A program made the position numbers and the translations under genes. Below, piece after piece: positions 1 through 8,393 of a stretch of 64,000 nucleotides of DNA. Every line of letters begins with the position of its first letter. Position 1 is the first letter of the stretch. The notes beneath the pieces were generated by a model that ran no database searches, was not told the DNA's origin, and was given only the letters and a program-made list of their open reading frames with translations. Origin of the DNA: Roseiarcus sp963782255. Lineage in GTDB: Bacteria > Pseudomonadota > Alphaproteobacteria > Rhizobiales > Beijerinckiaceae. The stretch is taken from positions 4,154,001 through 4,218,000 of the forward strand of contig CAWAIS010000001.1 of NCBI GenBank assembly GCA_963782255.1, read 5' to 3'.

Positions 1-626
1 GTCCCCCTGCCGAAGACGCTCGCGCCGAAGGAGGTCGCCCCTTACTCCGACGCTGGGCTCACGGCGTATCGGGCGGTGAAAAAAGCGGCGCGGCAACTGA
101 ACCCCGGCGAGACATGCGTTATGATCGGCGCCGGCGGACTGGGCACATCGGCATCCAGTGCCTGCGCGCCATGTCCGCCGCCGATATCATCGTTGTCGAC
201 AAGTCGGACGCTTCCCTCGAGCTCGCCAAGAAGCTGGGCGCGCACAAGCTCGTGAAGGCCGACGGCAACGAAGTGGAAGCGGTGCTCGAGATGACCGACG
301 GCCAAGGGGCCGAGGCCGTCATCGACTTCGTCGGCGAGAAAGGCACGACGGCCAAGGGCCTGAAGATGACGCGCCCGATGGGCAGTTATCACGTGGTCGG
401 CTACGGCGAAGACATCCGCATCCCAACCGTGGACATGGTCATCACGGAGCGCAACATCATCGGCAATCTCGTGGGCACGTGGGCCGAACTCGTGGAGCTG
501 ATGGCGCTCGCCGACCGCGGGCTGATCGAACTCACCACAAAGGAGTACAAGCTCTCCGCTGCGAACGACGCCCTGCACGACCTGCACAATGGCAAGATCC
601 ACGGCCGCGCCGTGCTTGTGCCCTGA
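1..626 (+). CDS. Zinc-type alcohol dehydrogenase, 5'-truncated, frameshifted
   Basis: C-terminal part of a medium-chain NAD(P)-dependent alcohol dehydrogenase; the start lies left of the window. Frame 1 encodes the substrate-domain end and the start of the Rossmann fold (VMIGAGGLG). The protein continues in frame 3 as HIGIQCLRAM, so one C is missing at about 143-145. The rest (DKSDASLELAKKLGAHK, then IDFVGEKGT) is the usual nucleotide-binding domain ending at TGA 624-626. Such dehydrogenases accompany propane monooxygenase clusters and oxidise the alcohol product. Whether the shift is real or a sequencing error cannot be decided here. Confidence 0.8.
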   Translation, partial: PPAEDARAEGGRPLLRRWAHGVSGGEKSGAATEPRRDMRYDRRRRTGHIGIQCLRAMSAADIIVVDKSDASLELAKKLGAHKLVKADGNEVEAVLEMTDGQGAEAVIDFVGEKGTTAKGLKMTRPMGSYHVVGYGEDIRIPTVDMVITERNIIGNLVGTWAELVELMALADRGLIELTTKEYKLSAANDALHDLHNGKIHGRAVLVP

Positions 627-746
627 GCGGCGCCGGATCGCCATCAAACCGCCGCCGCGCCGCGCGCGCAGCGGCGCAGTCGCGCTCATCCCCGAGCTCC
701 GGCGCTCGGCGGGAGGCGGCGCGGCGCCTGCGTTCGAGGACTGCCC

Positions 747-1016
747 ATGTGTAAACTCCTGGCGAACAGGAACGCCGACGACTTTCGCCCCGTGAGCCGA
801 TCGATCCGCCTCGCCGGCCATTCGACGAGCCTTCGGCTCGAAGGCTCGTTCTGGCGCGCCCTCGACGATCTCGCGAAAGGCGAAGGCGTGTCGATGGCCA
901 AACTCATCGAGATCCTTCATGCGGAAGCCTCCGAGCTGCTGCATGACGCAGACGACGCCGGCCTCAATCTTGCGTCGGTCCTGCGGACCGCGTGTCTTCT
1001 CGCCGATCGCTCCTGA
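747..1016 (+). CDS. Ribbon-helix-helix domain protein (RHH_4 type)
   Basis: 89-residue protein. From residue 17 it reads SRSIRLAGHSTSLRLEGSFW, followed by a helix-rich stretch (LDDLAKGEGVSMAKLIEIL). This is the pattern of the short RHH_4 family of putative DNA-binding proteins common in Hyphomicrobiales. A GTG at 792 could be an alternative start just before the domain. The target is unknown. It sits between the dehydrogenase and a convergent small gene. Confidence 0.7.
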   Translation: MCKLLANRNADDFRPVSRSIRLAGHSTSLRLEGSFWRALDDLAKGEGVSMAKLIEILHAEASELLHDADDAGLNLASVLRTACLLADRS

Positions 1017-1035
1017 GCGAAACGAGGGCGCGCCT

Positions 1036-1230
1036 CTATCCCGCCGACCGCTTCGCTGGGCCGGCCCCAAGCTTGTTCTCGGCCAGCCAGCGAGCTGCGA
1101 GAACCAGCGCGCCCATCGCGAATTCCTTGCCATGGGCCGCGGTCATCTCGTCCGCGATTTTGCCGAGCTCTTCAAAGAATTTGTCCTTGCTCTGCTGTTC
1201 GTCCGTGATCGGCGCGGCGTCCGGCGGCAT
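1036..1230 (-). CDS. Small conserved-looking hypothetical protein, 64 aa
   Basis: The frame opens further upstream, but the ATG at 1228-1230 has a good ribosome binding site (GAGAGGA, about 8 nt away) and starts the acidic sequence MPPDAAPITDEQQSKDKFFEE. The remainder (LGKIADEMTAAHGKEFAMGALVLAARWL) looks like a compact helical protein. No family recognised. It lies just downstream of the WD40 gene on the same strand (19 bp gap) and probably belongs to that small operon. Confidence 0.55.
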   Translation of the reverse strand: MPPDAAPITDEQQSKDKFFEELGKIADEMTAAHGKEFAMGALVLAARWLAENKLGAGPAKRSAG

Positions 1231-1249
1231 GTTCGTTTCCTCTCTGTCG

Positions 1250-2366
1250 TCATGATTTGAAAAGCGCGTCCGGCAACGTGACAAGCGACACGGCGCCGGA
1301 ATCCGCGATCGCAAGCATCTTCCCATCGGACGACCAGACGAGGGCGGTCGGCGTTGGCCCCGCGATCTTGAGCGCCAGTTCGTCCCGCGCGCCGGGTTGC
1401 GCGATCACGATCTGCCCGTTCCCATAAGCCGCCGCGACAAGCTTGCGCGCCGGATGGGCCGCGACGAGCTCGACAGCCATGAGACCCGTGCGCCCGGTTT
1501 CGAGCGCGCCCGAGCGATCGCCGTCAAAAGGCGGATGATCGAGATCCCAAGCCGCGATCCGGAACGCGCCGGAAGCAACGACCGCGTTTGCGGGCGCGCT
1601 CCAGGCGATCGAGCGCGACGGCGTCGGAAATCCGCCGACAAATCCGAAGCGCTGTGAGCGAAGCTCGATGAGAGCAAACCCTCCGACCTCCCCGGCCGCC
1701 GCGAGAAACGCGCTGTCGGGACGCCAAAAGAGTCCGCGGAGAGGAGCAGGACTTTCGAACCGCCTCGCGACGTCTGCGGGCGACGCGGCCGGCGCCAGCT
1801 CGAGCGTCTCACTGCATCCAAACGCGATCGTCTTGCCATCCGGCGAAAGCGCGGCCGTGCGAACGCCGCCTGGCGCCTTCGCCCGGACCGGGTTCCGAGC
1901 GTCGGGCCTCAACTCGATTCCCTCGGCTGTGACGACCGCCGTCGTTGCTGTCGCGTCGCACCGGTCGATCGCCAAGAGCGGGCCTTCCGCCGCCTTCGCC
2001 AGGGCAGCCATCTCGCCGCTCGGGCTTAACCGCCATAGGCTGGCGTCCGGATAGGCGATCAGGATTGCGTCGTCTGGGCCGCGCGCGGCTTGAGGCGACC
2101 CCGACGCGACGGCGGAGACGATCTGAGCGGGGCGCAGCGCGACGCGCCGGGGCGCAATCGTCCGCCGCCCCGAATCGTCAATTGCGATCCGGCTTTCCGG
2201 CGGCTCCGGATCGGCGCAGTCTATGAGCGCGACGGCGCCGTCGGCCAGCGCAGCCGCGAGCCGCGTCCGGGATGTGTTGAAGCACAGCCCGACGACGGGC
2301 GCACGAACGGCCCATCGCCGCGAGGAGGTCGAACAGCGGGAAGGCGTCCGGCGCCTGACAATTCAT
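1250..2366 (-). CDS. WD40-like beta-propeller protein, frameshifted near the N-terminus
   Basis: From about 2300 down, the frame encodes repeated propeller blades with SPDGKTIAFG, FWRPDSAFLAAAG and WSSDGKMLAIAD signatures, typical of WD40-like repeats. The best start is the ATG at 2364-2366 behind a strong AGAGGAGG site, giving MNCQAPDAFPLFDLLAAMG. That start is in a different frame from the propeller (GLCFNTSRTRLAAALADGAVAL), so one extra base lies around 2300-2320. It follows the coiled-coil gene by 25 bp, suggesting co-transcription. Function unknown; a scaffold role is a guess from the fold. Confidence 0.6.
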
Positions 2367-2391
2367 TTCGCTCCTCCTCTGCGCGGCGCGC

Positions 2392-2701
2392 TCATCGTCC
2401 CGCAGACGCCTCGATCTCGCGATCCGTCTCGGCGAGGCTCAGCTCGGCGTCGGCGATCTCGGCTTCGCACTGCTCCATGCCGCGGTCGGCGTCCGCGATG
2501 CGACGCCTCGCTTCGAGCAATTCTTGCGCCACTTCCTCCGCCTCCGCCGCCCAAGCCGAGCTCGCAGCGCATGGCGTCCATTTCGGCCCCGGCGCGCCGC
2601 TGCTGCAGTCTTTGCATGACGGATGACGCCTGGGAGAGCTGCATGACCAGCTGCAGCCGGCGGGCGAGCAGGTCGGCGAGCGATCGGTCGGGCGCGGTCA
2701 T
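2392..2701 (-). CDS. Short coiled-coil protein, frameshifted
   Basis: Starts at ATG 2699-2701 (GGAG 11 nt upstream) as MTAPDRSLADLLARRLQLVM. Near 2570 the reading must move by one base to continue as the heptad-rich acidic helix EAEEVAQELLEARRRIADAD and EIADAELSLAETDREIEASA, ending at TGA 2392-2394. In the undisturbed frame the sequence turns into Gly/Arg-rich nonsense, which supports a one-base insertion. No family recognised; about 100 residues, predicted all-alpha. Confidence 0.5.
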
Positions 2702-2750
2702 TGCACGTCTCCGGCGTTAGGCGGCCAAGGAACACCACGGAGCAAAGACG

Positions 2751-3010
2751 ATGATCGACGAGATGGGCGCAACCTTCCTCGACGCGCTCGCGAAAGCCGC
2801 AACGGAACGCCTCGGGCAAGACCACCCTTGCGCGTCCGCCGCGCGTCTTGCGGCCTCGTCGCCCGAGCCTGACGCGGCTGCGGCTTTGCGCGCGCGCTTC
2901 GAGACGCTACCTCCCGAAGACGTTTCCGCCATTCTCGCTCAAGTCCACAGGGCGCTGCGCGAGGATGCGCGCGCCATTCTCGCTTCGGGCCCGGCGGAAT
3001 CAGCCACTGA
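2751..3010 (+). CDS. Small hypothetical protein, 3' end disturbed
   Basis: Begins MIDEMGATFLDALAKAATER and is Ala/Glu-rich and helical through about 85 residues. The undisturbed frame runs on to 3524, but after about 3010 it becomes Arg/Gln-rich and lies antisense to a better-looking gene. I therefore place the real end near TGA 3008-3010, which needs a one-base shift. It diverges from the coiled-coil gene (start codons 49 bp apart) and converges on the next gene. Function unknown. Confidence 0.4.
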
Positions 3011-3017
3011 GCCGCGA

Positions 3018-3554
3018 TCATCGCGGTTCCCGCGACGTTGCGCCCGGCGCGAGATAGGCGTCGAGCTCAGCCCGCAACGCCGGCGCCTGGCGCTGGAACT
3101 GCGCTTCGGCTGCGGCCACGTGAGCCTTCACGCGATCCCATACGTCGACCCGCAGAAGGCCGCTCGAATCGTCCGTGAGTTTTTCGATCTCCGCGATGCC
3201 GAATTGATGCGCCAGCTCGACGCCCGAGACCACAAAGTCGCGCAGCGTCAGCGCATGCGTCTCCGCGAAAGCCGCCAGCATCGCATGCGTTTCAGGCGTT
3301 GCGCCGGTCCTCGCCAGCTCCGCGAGGATGAAGCGCTGGAAATGTTCGAAGAGGCGGCTCCGGCTTTCGCTGAGCAGGCGCAGCGCGAACACAGCGTCGC
3401 GCGGCATCAGCGCGAAGAGCGCGTCCGCGACGTCGTCGCGGCGCTCGGCCGGCCCTGGCGCTCCGGGGAGTTCACCGGCACTCCCGTCCTCCCGAGGGAT
3501 GTCTCTGGGTTCCTCTCGCGTTGATCGACGCGAACTCAGGCAATGTTGTGTCAA
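3018..3554 (-). CDS. Hypothetical helical protein, about 178 aa
   Basis: Good coding composition in the second half (RDAVFALRLLSESRSRLFEH, LARTGATPETHAMLAAFAET). The far-upstream TTG at 3552-3554 is a weak start, and an internal start is possible. It ends within 10 bp of the convergent small gene and its 5' end points at the prm promoter region, so it diverges from prmA. No domain recognised. With the WD40 and coiled-coil genes it forms an unexplained group beside the monooxygenase. Confidence 0.5.
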   Translation of the reverse strand: MTQHCLSSRRSTREEPRDIPREDGSAGELPGAPGPAERRDDVADALFALMPRDAVFALRLLSESRSRLFEHFQRFILAELARTGATPETHAMLAAFAETHALTLRDFVVSGVELAHQFGIAEIEKLTDDSSGLLRVDVWDRVKAHVAAAEAQFQRQAPALRAELDAYLAPGATSREPR

Positions 3555-3587
3555 AGCAACCTCCCCTGCGCTTTGTCGGCGCGTCAG

Positions 3588-3646
3588 GTGTAACGTCTCG
3601 CCGCAGCGTCAAACTTACAGCTGCAAATAATCGTTACAGTCGTAAC
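3588..3646 (+). promoter_or_regulatory. Candidate upstream activator sites of the prm promoter
   Basis: A perfect inverted repeat GTTAC-AGTC-GTAAC lies at 3633-3646, and a related half site GTGTAAC at 3588-3594. They sit about 40-100 bp upstream of the -24 element, where sigma-54 activators of the AcoR/MimR type bind. The role is inferred from position and symmetry only. Confidence 0.4.
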
Positions 3647-3687
3647 CCGAGGCGCTACGGCGGCGCGAGAATTTGTCAAACAAATGC

Positions 3688-3704
3688 TTGGCACGGCCCT
3701 TGCT
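3688..3704 (+). promoter_or_regulatory. Sigma-54 (-24/-12) promoter of prmABCD
   Basis: TTGGCACGGCCCTTGCT matches the RpoN consensus TGGCACG-N4-TTGCW exactly at the GG and GC elements. It lies 225 bp upstream of the prmA ATG. Propane monooxygenase operons of bacteria are known to be RpoN-dependent with an AcoR-like activator, and the remnant of such an activator is found at 17.2-18.9 kb. Confidence 0.88.
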
Positions 3705-3928
3705 GCTTACCCTGGTCACAACAAATGCGGGCGCTTGCGCGTCGCAGGAAGAACGAAGGATCAGGAAGGACGTCTAAGGGTCGCTTCGACCGTCAAGGAC
3801 TCCCTCTCCGATACCTTTGCCGAGTTCGACATGCGCATGAGCTGGCGCCGAGGCTTAGGCGCTCCGGCCCGGCGATCAGGAAATCCCGACCGCGGCGCCT
3901 CACGAGCCGCGCGGACAAGGAGATCGAA

Positions 3929-5735
3929 ATGTCCACCCTTACTCTTAACAAGATAACATCGCAGCGCGGCATATCGGTCGGCGAAGCGACGAAGAAGATC
4001 GCCGACCTTGGATGGAACCCGAGCTACGTCCAGGAGGCGATGACCTTCCCGACGGACTACAAGATCACCAAGGCGCCGCGCGACCCGATGAAGCAGGTCC
4101 TGCGCTCCTATTTCCCGATGCAGGAAGAGAAGGACAACCGTGTCTACGGCGCGCTCGATGCGGCGCTGCGCGGCGACATGTTCCGCAATGTCGAGCCGCG
4201 CTGGGTCGAGTGGATGAAGCTTTTCCTTGCGATCATACCGTTCCCCGAGATCTCGGCGGCGCGGTCGATGGCGATGGTGGCCCGTCTTGCGCCCGGCGAG
4301 GATCTCCGCACCGGCTTCACCATGCAGATGGTCGACGTGTTCCGCCACTCCACGATTCAGATGAATCTGAAGAAGTGGTACATGGAGAACTACATCGACC
4401 CGGCCGGCTTCGACATCACTGAGGAAGCCTTCGGCAAGTGCTACGCGACCACGATCGGGCGCCAGTTCGGCGAGGGATTCATCACCGGCGACACGATGAC
4501 CTCCGCCTGCATGTATCTGACGGTCGTGGCCGAGACGGCGTTCACCAACACGCTCTTCGTCGCCATGCCGTCGGAGGCCGCCCGCAACGGCGACTACGCT
4601 CTGCCGACGGTGTTCCTCTCGGTCCAGTCGGACGAGAGCCGTCATGTCGGTAACGGCCACTCGCTGCTGATGGCCGCGCTCAAGGAGCCGGAGAACCATC
4701 TCCTGCTCGAGCGCGACCTGCGCTACGCCTTCTGGCAGAACCATGCCATCGTCGACGCGGCGATCGGCACGTTCATCGAATACGCGCACCACCAACCGCG
4801 ACAAAGACAAGGAGTTCTACGCGGAGATGTGGCACCGCTGGATCTTCGAGGATTACTATCGCACCTACATGCTGCCGCTCGAGAAGTACGGCGTGAAGGT
4901 ACACCACGACGACGTTCACGAAGCCTGGAACCGCATCACCAAGAAGTTCTACGTCCACAAGGTCGCGCAGTTCTTCGCGGTCGGCTGGCCGGTGAACTTC
5001 TGGCGCATCGAGGCGCAGCGCGACGCCGACTTCGAATGGTTCGAGCATAAGTACCCGGGCTGGTACGCCCAGTTCGGCGAGTTCTGGAAGTGGTACGACA
5101 AGCTCAGCCGCCGCGGCCAGAAGGTCATCACCTTCAATCAAGACGTCGGCTATGTTTATCCGCACCGCTGCTGGTCGTGTCTCGTGCCCTGCCTGATCCG
5201 TGAGGACATGGTGGTGGACGAGATCGACGGCAAGCTCCACACCTTCGCCCACGAACTCGACCGCTGGACCGCTGTCGAAGGCTTCGCCGACGAATACCAG
5301 GGCCGCCCGACTCCGGCGATGGGCCGCTTCAGCGGCAAGCGCGAGTGGGAGACGGTGTATCACGGCTGGGACCTCGCCGACGCGATCAAGGACCTCAACT
5401 TCGTACGCTCCGACGGCAAGACGCTCGTGCCGCAGCCTCACCTGCGGTTCAACGACAAGGACATGTGGACGCTCGACGACGTGCGGGGCAACACGCTCCT
5501 CTCGCCGCTGACTCTGCTGCGTGAGATGTCGCCTGCGGATCGCGAGAAGCACATCGCCGAATATCGCGCAGGCTTCACCATCAACCCTGCAACTGAACGA
5601 AGCGGCGCGGCGGTCATTCGCCGCCGCGCATCCCGCCCGATCATCAGACCCTCTGCTTGCGACGACTGCGGCCTGCCGGCCGTGGGTGAGGACGGACTTT
5701 TCGTCCGCGTCGAGCAAAAAGGCGCCCGGATATGA
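3929..5735 (+). CDS. prmA: Propane monooxygenase hydroxylase large (alpha) subunit, frameshifted
   Basis: Catalytic subunit of a soluble di-iron monooxygenase (PrmA/MimA type) that hydroxylates short alkanes. Start ATG 3929 has AAGGAG 7 nt upstream. Iron ligands by spacing with MMO: E107, then DVFRH with V137 where the bridging Glu should be, H140, E202, E236 and H239 (DESRH). One extra base at 4783-4787 breaks the frame between IGTFIEY and TTNRDKDKEFYAEM; the C-terminal half continues in the new frame with WFEHKYPGWY and YPHRCWSCLVP. The apparent end overlaps prmB by ATGA, but GFTINPA may really terminate near 5593 (NPCN then stop) if one C is missing. Confidence 0.93.
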
Positions 5736-6790
5736 ATGCGTACAAGGTTCGGTTGGAGCCTGTTGGAGTCGAATTTGAAGTCGAGCACGGCGAAACGGTG
5801 CTCGCCGGCGCGTTCCGCCAAGGCATCGCGCTGCCGCATGGATGCAAGGAAGGCCAGTGTTCGGCATGCAAGTGCATCCTGACCGACGGCGAAGTCGACA
5901 TGCTCCGCTATTCGACTTTCGCGCTCAACGACAGCGAGAAGGACAGTGGCCACATCCTGCTGTGCCGGGCGCGCGCTTATTCCGACATCGAGGTCGAGCT
6001 CCTCAACTACGACGAGGAGCTCCTGGCCCGCGCGATCGCGGTGAAGACGTTCAAGGGCCGCGTGGCGCGCATCGCGAGCCTCACCCATGACATCCGCAAC
6101 GTCGAGATCGAACTCGAGTCCCCAATCAAGTTTTGGGCGGGGCAATATGTCGACACCACCGTCACGACCGAAGCGGGGGAGACGATTACGCGGTCGTTTT
6201 CCATGGCAAATCCGCCGCTCCAAACCGAAAAACTCGAGTTCATCATCAAAAAATACCCGCAAGGAAAATTCTCCGGCGAGCTCGATTCCGGAGGAATCAA
6301 GATCGGAGCCGAAGTCTCGCTCGTCGGCCCCTACGGCGCCTGCTTCCGACGCGAAAACCGAGACGGACCCATGATCCTCGTCGGCGCCGGCTCGGGCATG
6401 TCGCCCCTGTGGTCGATTCTGCACGATCATCTGGCGAGCGGCGAGAAGCGGCCGGTCCATTTCTTTTACGGAGCGCGCACGCGCGACGATCTCTTCTATC
6501 TCGACGAGATCGAAGGGCTGAGCGAGGCGCATCCGGAAATCGAGTTCGTCCCCGTGCTGTCGCACGCCGACGGCGACGCGAGCTGGAAGGGCGAGCGCGG
6601 CTTTGTCCACGAGTGCGTCGACGCCAGACTGAAAGAGCTCGCCATCGACGGCCAGGGCGATGTCTACGCCTGCGGGCCGCCGCCCATGATCGACGCGCTG
6701 CAGCCCGTTCTGTTCATGAACGGGTTCGAATCCGAGCGCGTGTTCTTCGACCGTTTCACGACCTCCACCAGCGCCTCGTCCTCCCACTGA
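5732..6790 (+). CDS. prmB: Propane monooxygenase reductase
   Basis: 352-residue flavoprotein that passes electrons from NADH to the hydroxylase. An N-terminal plant-type 2Fe-2S domain carries CKEGQCSACKC and a distal LLCRA cysteine (ligands at about 38, 43, 46 and 78). The FAD domain carries RSFSMAN near residue 155. The NAD domain carries GAGSGMSP and ends with YACGPPPM. Intact reading frame. Its ATG overlaps the current prmA stop. The order A-B-C-D equals that of Mycobacterium mimABCD and Gordonia/Rhodococcus prmABCD. Confidence 0.95.
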   Translation: MNAYKVRLEPVGVEFEVEHGETVLAGAFRQGIALPHGCKEGQCSACKCILTDGEVDMLRYSTFALNDSEKDSGHILLCRARAYSDIEVELLNYDEELLARAIAVKTFKGRVARIASLTHDIRNVEIELESPIKFWAGQYVDTTVTTEAGETITRSFSMANPPLQTEKLEFIIKKYPQGKFSGELDSGGIKIGAEVSLVGPYGACFRRENRDGPMILVGAGSGMSPLWSILHDHLASGEKRPVHFFYGARTRDDLFYLDEIEGLSEAHPEIEFVPVLSHADGDASWKGERGFVHECVDARLKELAIDGQGDVYACGPPPMIDALQPVLFMNGFESERVFFDRFTTSTSASSSH

Positions 6791-6851
6791 CGGGGTCAGC
6801 GCAGGGAGCCTGCCAAAGCAACCAAAGCAAAAGCAAAGGGAGTTGAAAATC

Positions 6852-7910
6852 ATGGTCGCTACTTCGAGTTCAGTCGGTTCCGGCGCGGCGGGCGCCGCGA
6901 CCTTCGCCGATTCCAACAGTCGCCGGTTCCGCTACTTCGAGCCCCGAGGCCAGCGCGCTACGCACTACGAAGACGTCACCGTCGACGTGCAGCCCGACCC
7001 GGAGCGCTACCTGATCCAGAACTGGATCATCAGCTTCGCCGACGGCAAGGGCGCCTATGTCAAGGACACGACTGCGGCCAGGAGCTCGAACTGGCACGCT
7101 TTCCGCGCGCCCGACCAGGAGTGGGAGCGCACGCACTACCAGCGCCAGTCGAAGATCGAGACCATGGTGCAGGGCGTCATCGCGAACGGCCGTAAAGCCG
7201 GCATCGCGAAGGCTTTCGACAAGGCGTGGATCGGCATCCTCCAGCACGATCTCGGCGCTTGCAAGCACGCGGAATTCGGTCTCGGCACGTCGCTGATGCA
7301 GGCGCAGCGCTACGGCTACACGCAGATGATCAACAACGCGACGCTAACCAACTCGTCGTACAAGCTGCGGCTGGCGCAGGACCTGACGCTTTATCTTGCG
7401 GAGATCGGGCTCGACATCCCGGGCTGGAACGACGACGCCGGCAAGAAGGCTTGGGTCGAAGATCCCACGTGGCAGGGCGTCCGCCACGCGGTCGAAGCGA
7501 TCATGGGCGCGACCGACTACCTCGAGCAGTATTTCGCGATCAACGTCGTGTTCGAGCCGCTGGTCGGCGAGCTGGTTCGCTCAGGCTTCTTCATACCGGT
7601 CGCGGCCGCGAACAAGGATTCGATGACCCCGTCCGTCATCGCCGCGGCGGAGGCGGATTACGAACGCAACCTCGCCAACACGATCGACCTGATCTATCTG
7701 CTCGCGAACGACCCGCACCACAGCGAGCACAATCGTGAGCTGTTCCAGCGCTGGTTGGCGAAACACAGCGAGCTTGCCGAGAAGGCCGCAGAGAATCTCC
7801 AGCCCTTGTGGTCGAAGCCTCACTCGAAGCCGGTCTCGTTCCAGGACGCGCGCACGAAGTCGCACGAGCGCTTGGGTCAGATCCTCAGCGAACTCGGCCT
7901 CAAGCAATAG
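6852..7910 (+). CDS. prmC: Propane monooxygenase hydroxylase small (beta) subunit
   Basis: Helical partner of PrmA in the (alpha beta)2 hydroxylase; 352 residues from ATG 6852, chosen over TTG 6843 because GGGAG sits 9 nt upstream. Typical beta-subunit stretches include YFEPRGQRATHYEDVTVD, WERTHYQRQSKIE and GACKHAEFGLGTSLMQAQRY. It has no metal ligands, as expected. Intact frame and normal length. Confidence 0.93.
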   Translation: MVATSSSVGSGAAGAATFADSNSRRFRYFEPRGQRATHYEDVTVDVQPDPERYLIQNWIISFADGKGAYVKDTTAARSSNWHAFRAPDQEWERTHYQRQSKIETMVQGVIANGRKAGIAKAFDKAWIGILQHDLGACKHAEFGLGTSLMQAQRYGYTQMINNATLTNSSYKLRLAQDLTLYLAEIGLDIPGWNDDAGKKAWVEDPTWQGVRHAVEAIMGATDYLEQYFAINVVFEPLVGELVRSGFFIPVAAANKDSMTPSVIAAAEADYERNLANTIDLIYLLANDPHHSEHNRELFQRWLAKHSELAEKAAENLQPLWSKPHSKPVSFQDARTKSHERLGQILSELGLKQ

Positions 7911-7936
7911 ATGGAACAATAACGGAGAACGGAACA

Positions 7937-8314
7937 ATGACCGCAGCCACACCTACGGCGCCGCAAGCGCATCACCACAACATCTTCAAGGCGATGAAGG
8001 AGATCGAATTCAAGGATACGATCTCGCACCAGTGCGGCGTCACCATGAACGACTCGGTCGAGGCGCGCGCCATCGCCGAGTTGATGAGCCAGAAGCCCGG
8101 CGTCACTGTCACCTACCAGCCGGCGCTCATCCGCATCGACTGCGAGGGCAAGCTGATCTTCAAGATGGATGAAATCTCGGAATTTCTCGGCCGCGAGATG
8201 ACGGCCGCGATCTTCGAGGTCAACACTTCGACGCATTACGGACGCATGGTCCGCGTCGATGACAACACCGTCGTTCTGCTCGGCAACATGGAGGAAGTGT
8301 TTGAGTACATCTAG
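7937..8314 (+). CDS. prmD: Propane monooxygenase coupling (effector) protein
   Basis: 125-residue MmoB/DmpM-type regulatory protein that binds the hydroxylase and tunes turnover. Start ATG 7937 with GGAG 12 nt upstream. Characteristic features are the N-terminal His-rich tail (QAHHHNIFKAM), VTMNDSVEARAIAELM, and a C-terminal beta core (IRIDCEGKLIFKM). It follows prmC by 26 bp. Confidence 0.93.
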   Translation: MTAATPTAPQAHHHNIFKAMKEIEFKDTISHQCGVTMNDSVEARAIAELMSQKPGVTVTYQPALIRIDCEGKLIFKMDEISEFLGREMTAAIFEVNTSTHYGRMVRVDDNTVVLLGNMEEVFEYI

Positions 8315-8393
8315 GCCGGTTGTCGCTACGCACATTGATGCCGGGCGGCGCGCTCCGCCGCCCGCGCAAATTTCCGAACGTTAGGAGAGTGAG

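Noticed and set aside
42..1133. Long minus-strand frame across the dehydrogenase
   Set aside because: Antisense shadow of a conserved gene in GC-rich DNA; no family features.
3011..3524. Continuation of the plus-strand small gene to 3524
   Set aside because: Antisense to a better-coded minus-strand gene; composition becomes Arg/Gln-rich.
3521..3928. In-frame extension of prmA upstream of 3929
   Set aside because: It contains the sigma-54 promoter and the AAGGAG site belongs to the ATG at 3929; the extra residues are Arg-rich and do not look like protein.
6720..6740. TTCGAATCC word resembling a tRNA T-arm
   Set aside because: It lies within prmB coding sequence (NGFESERV) and no cloverleaf can be formed.
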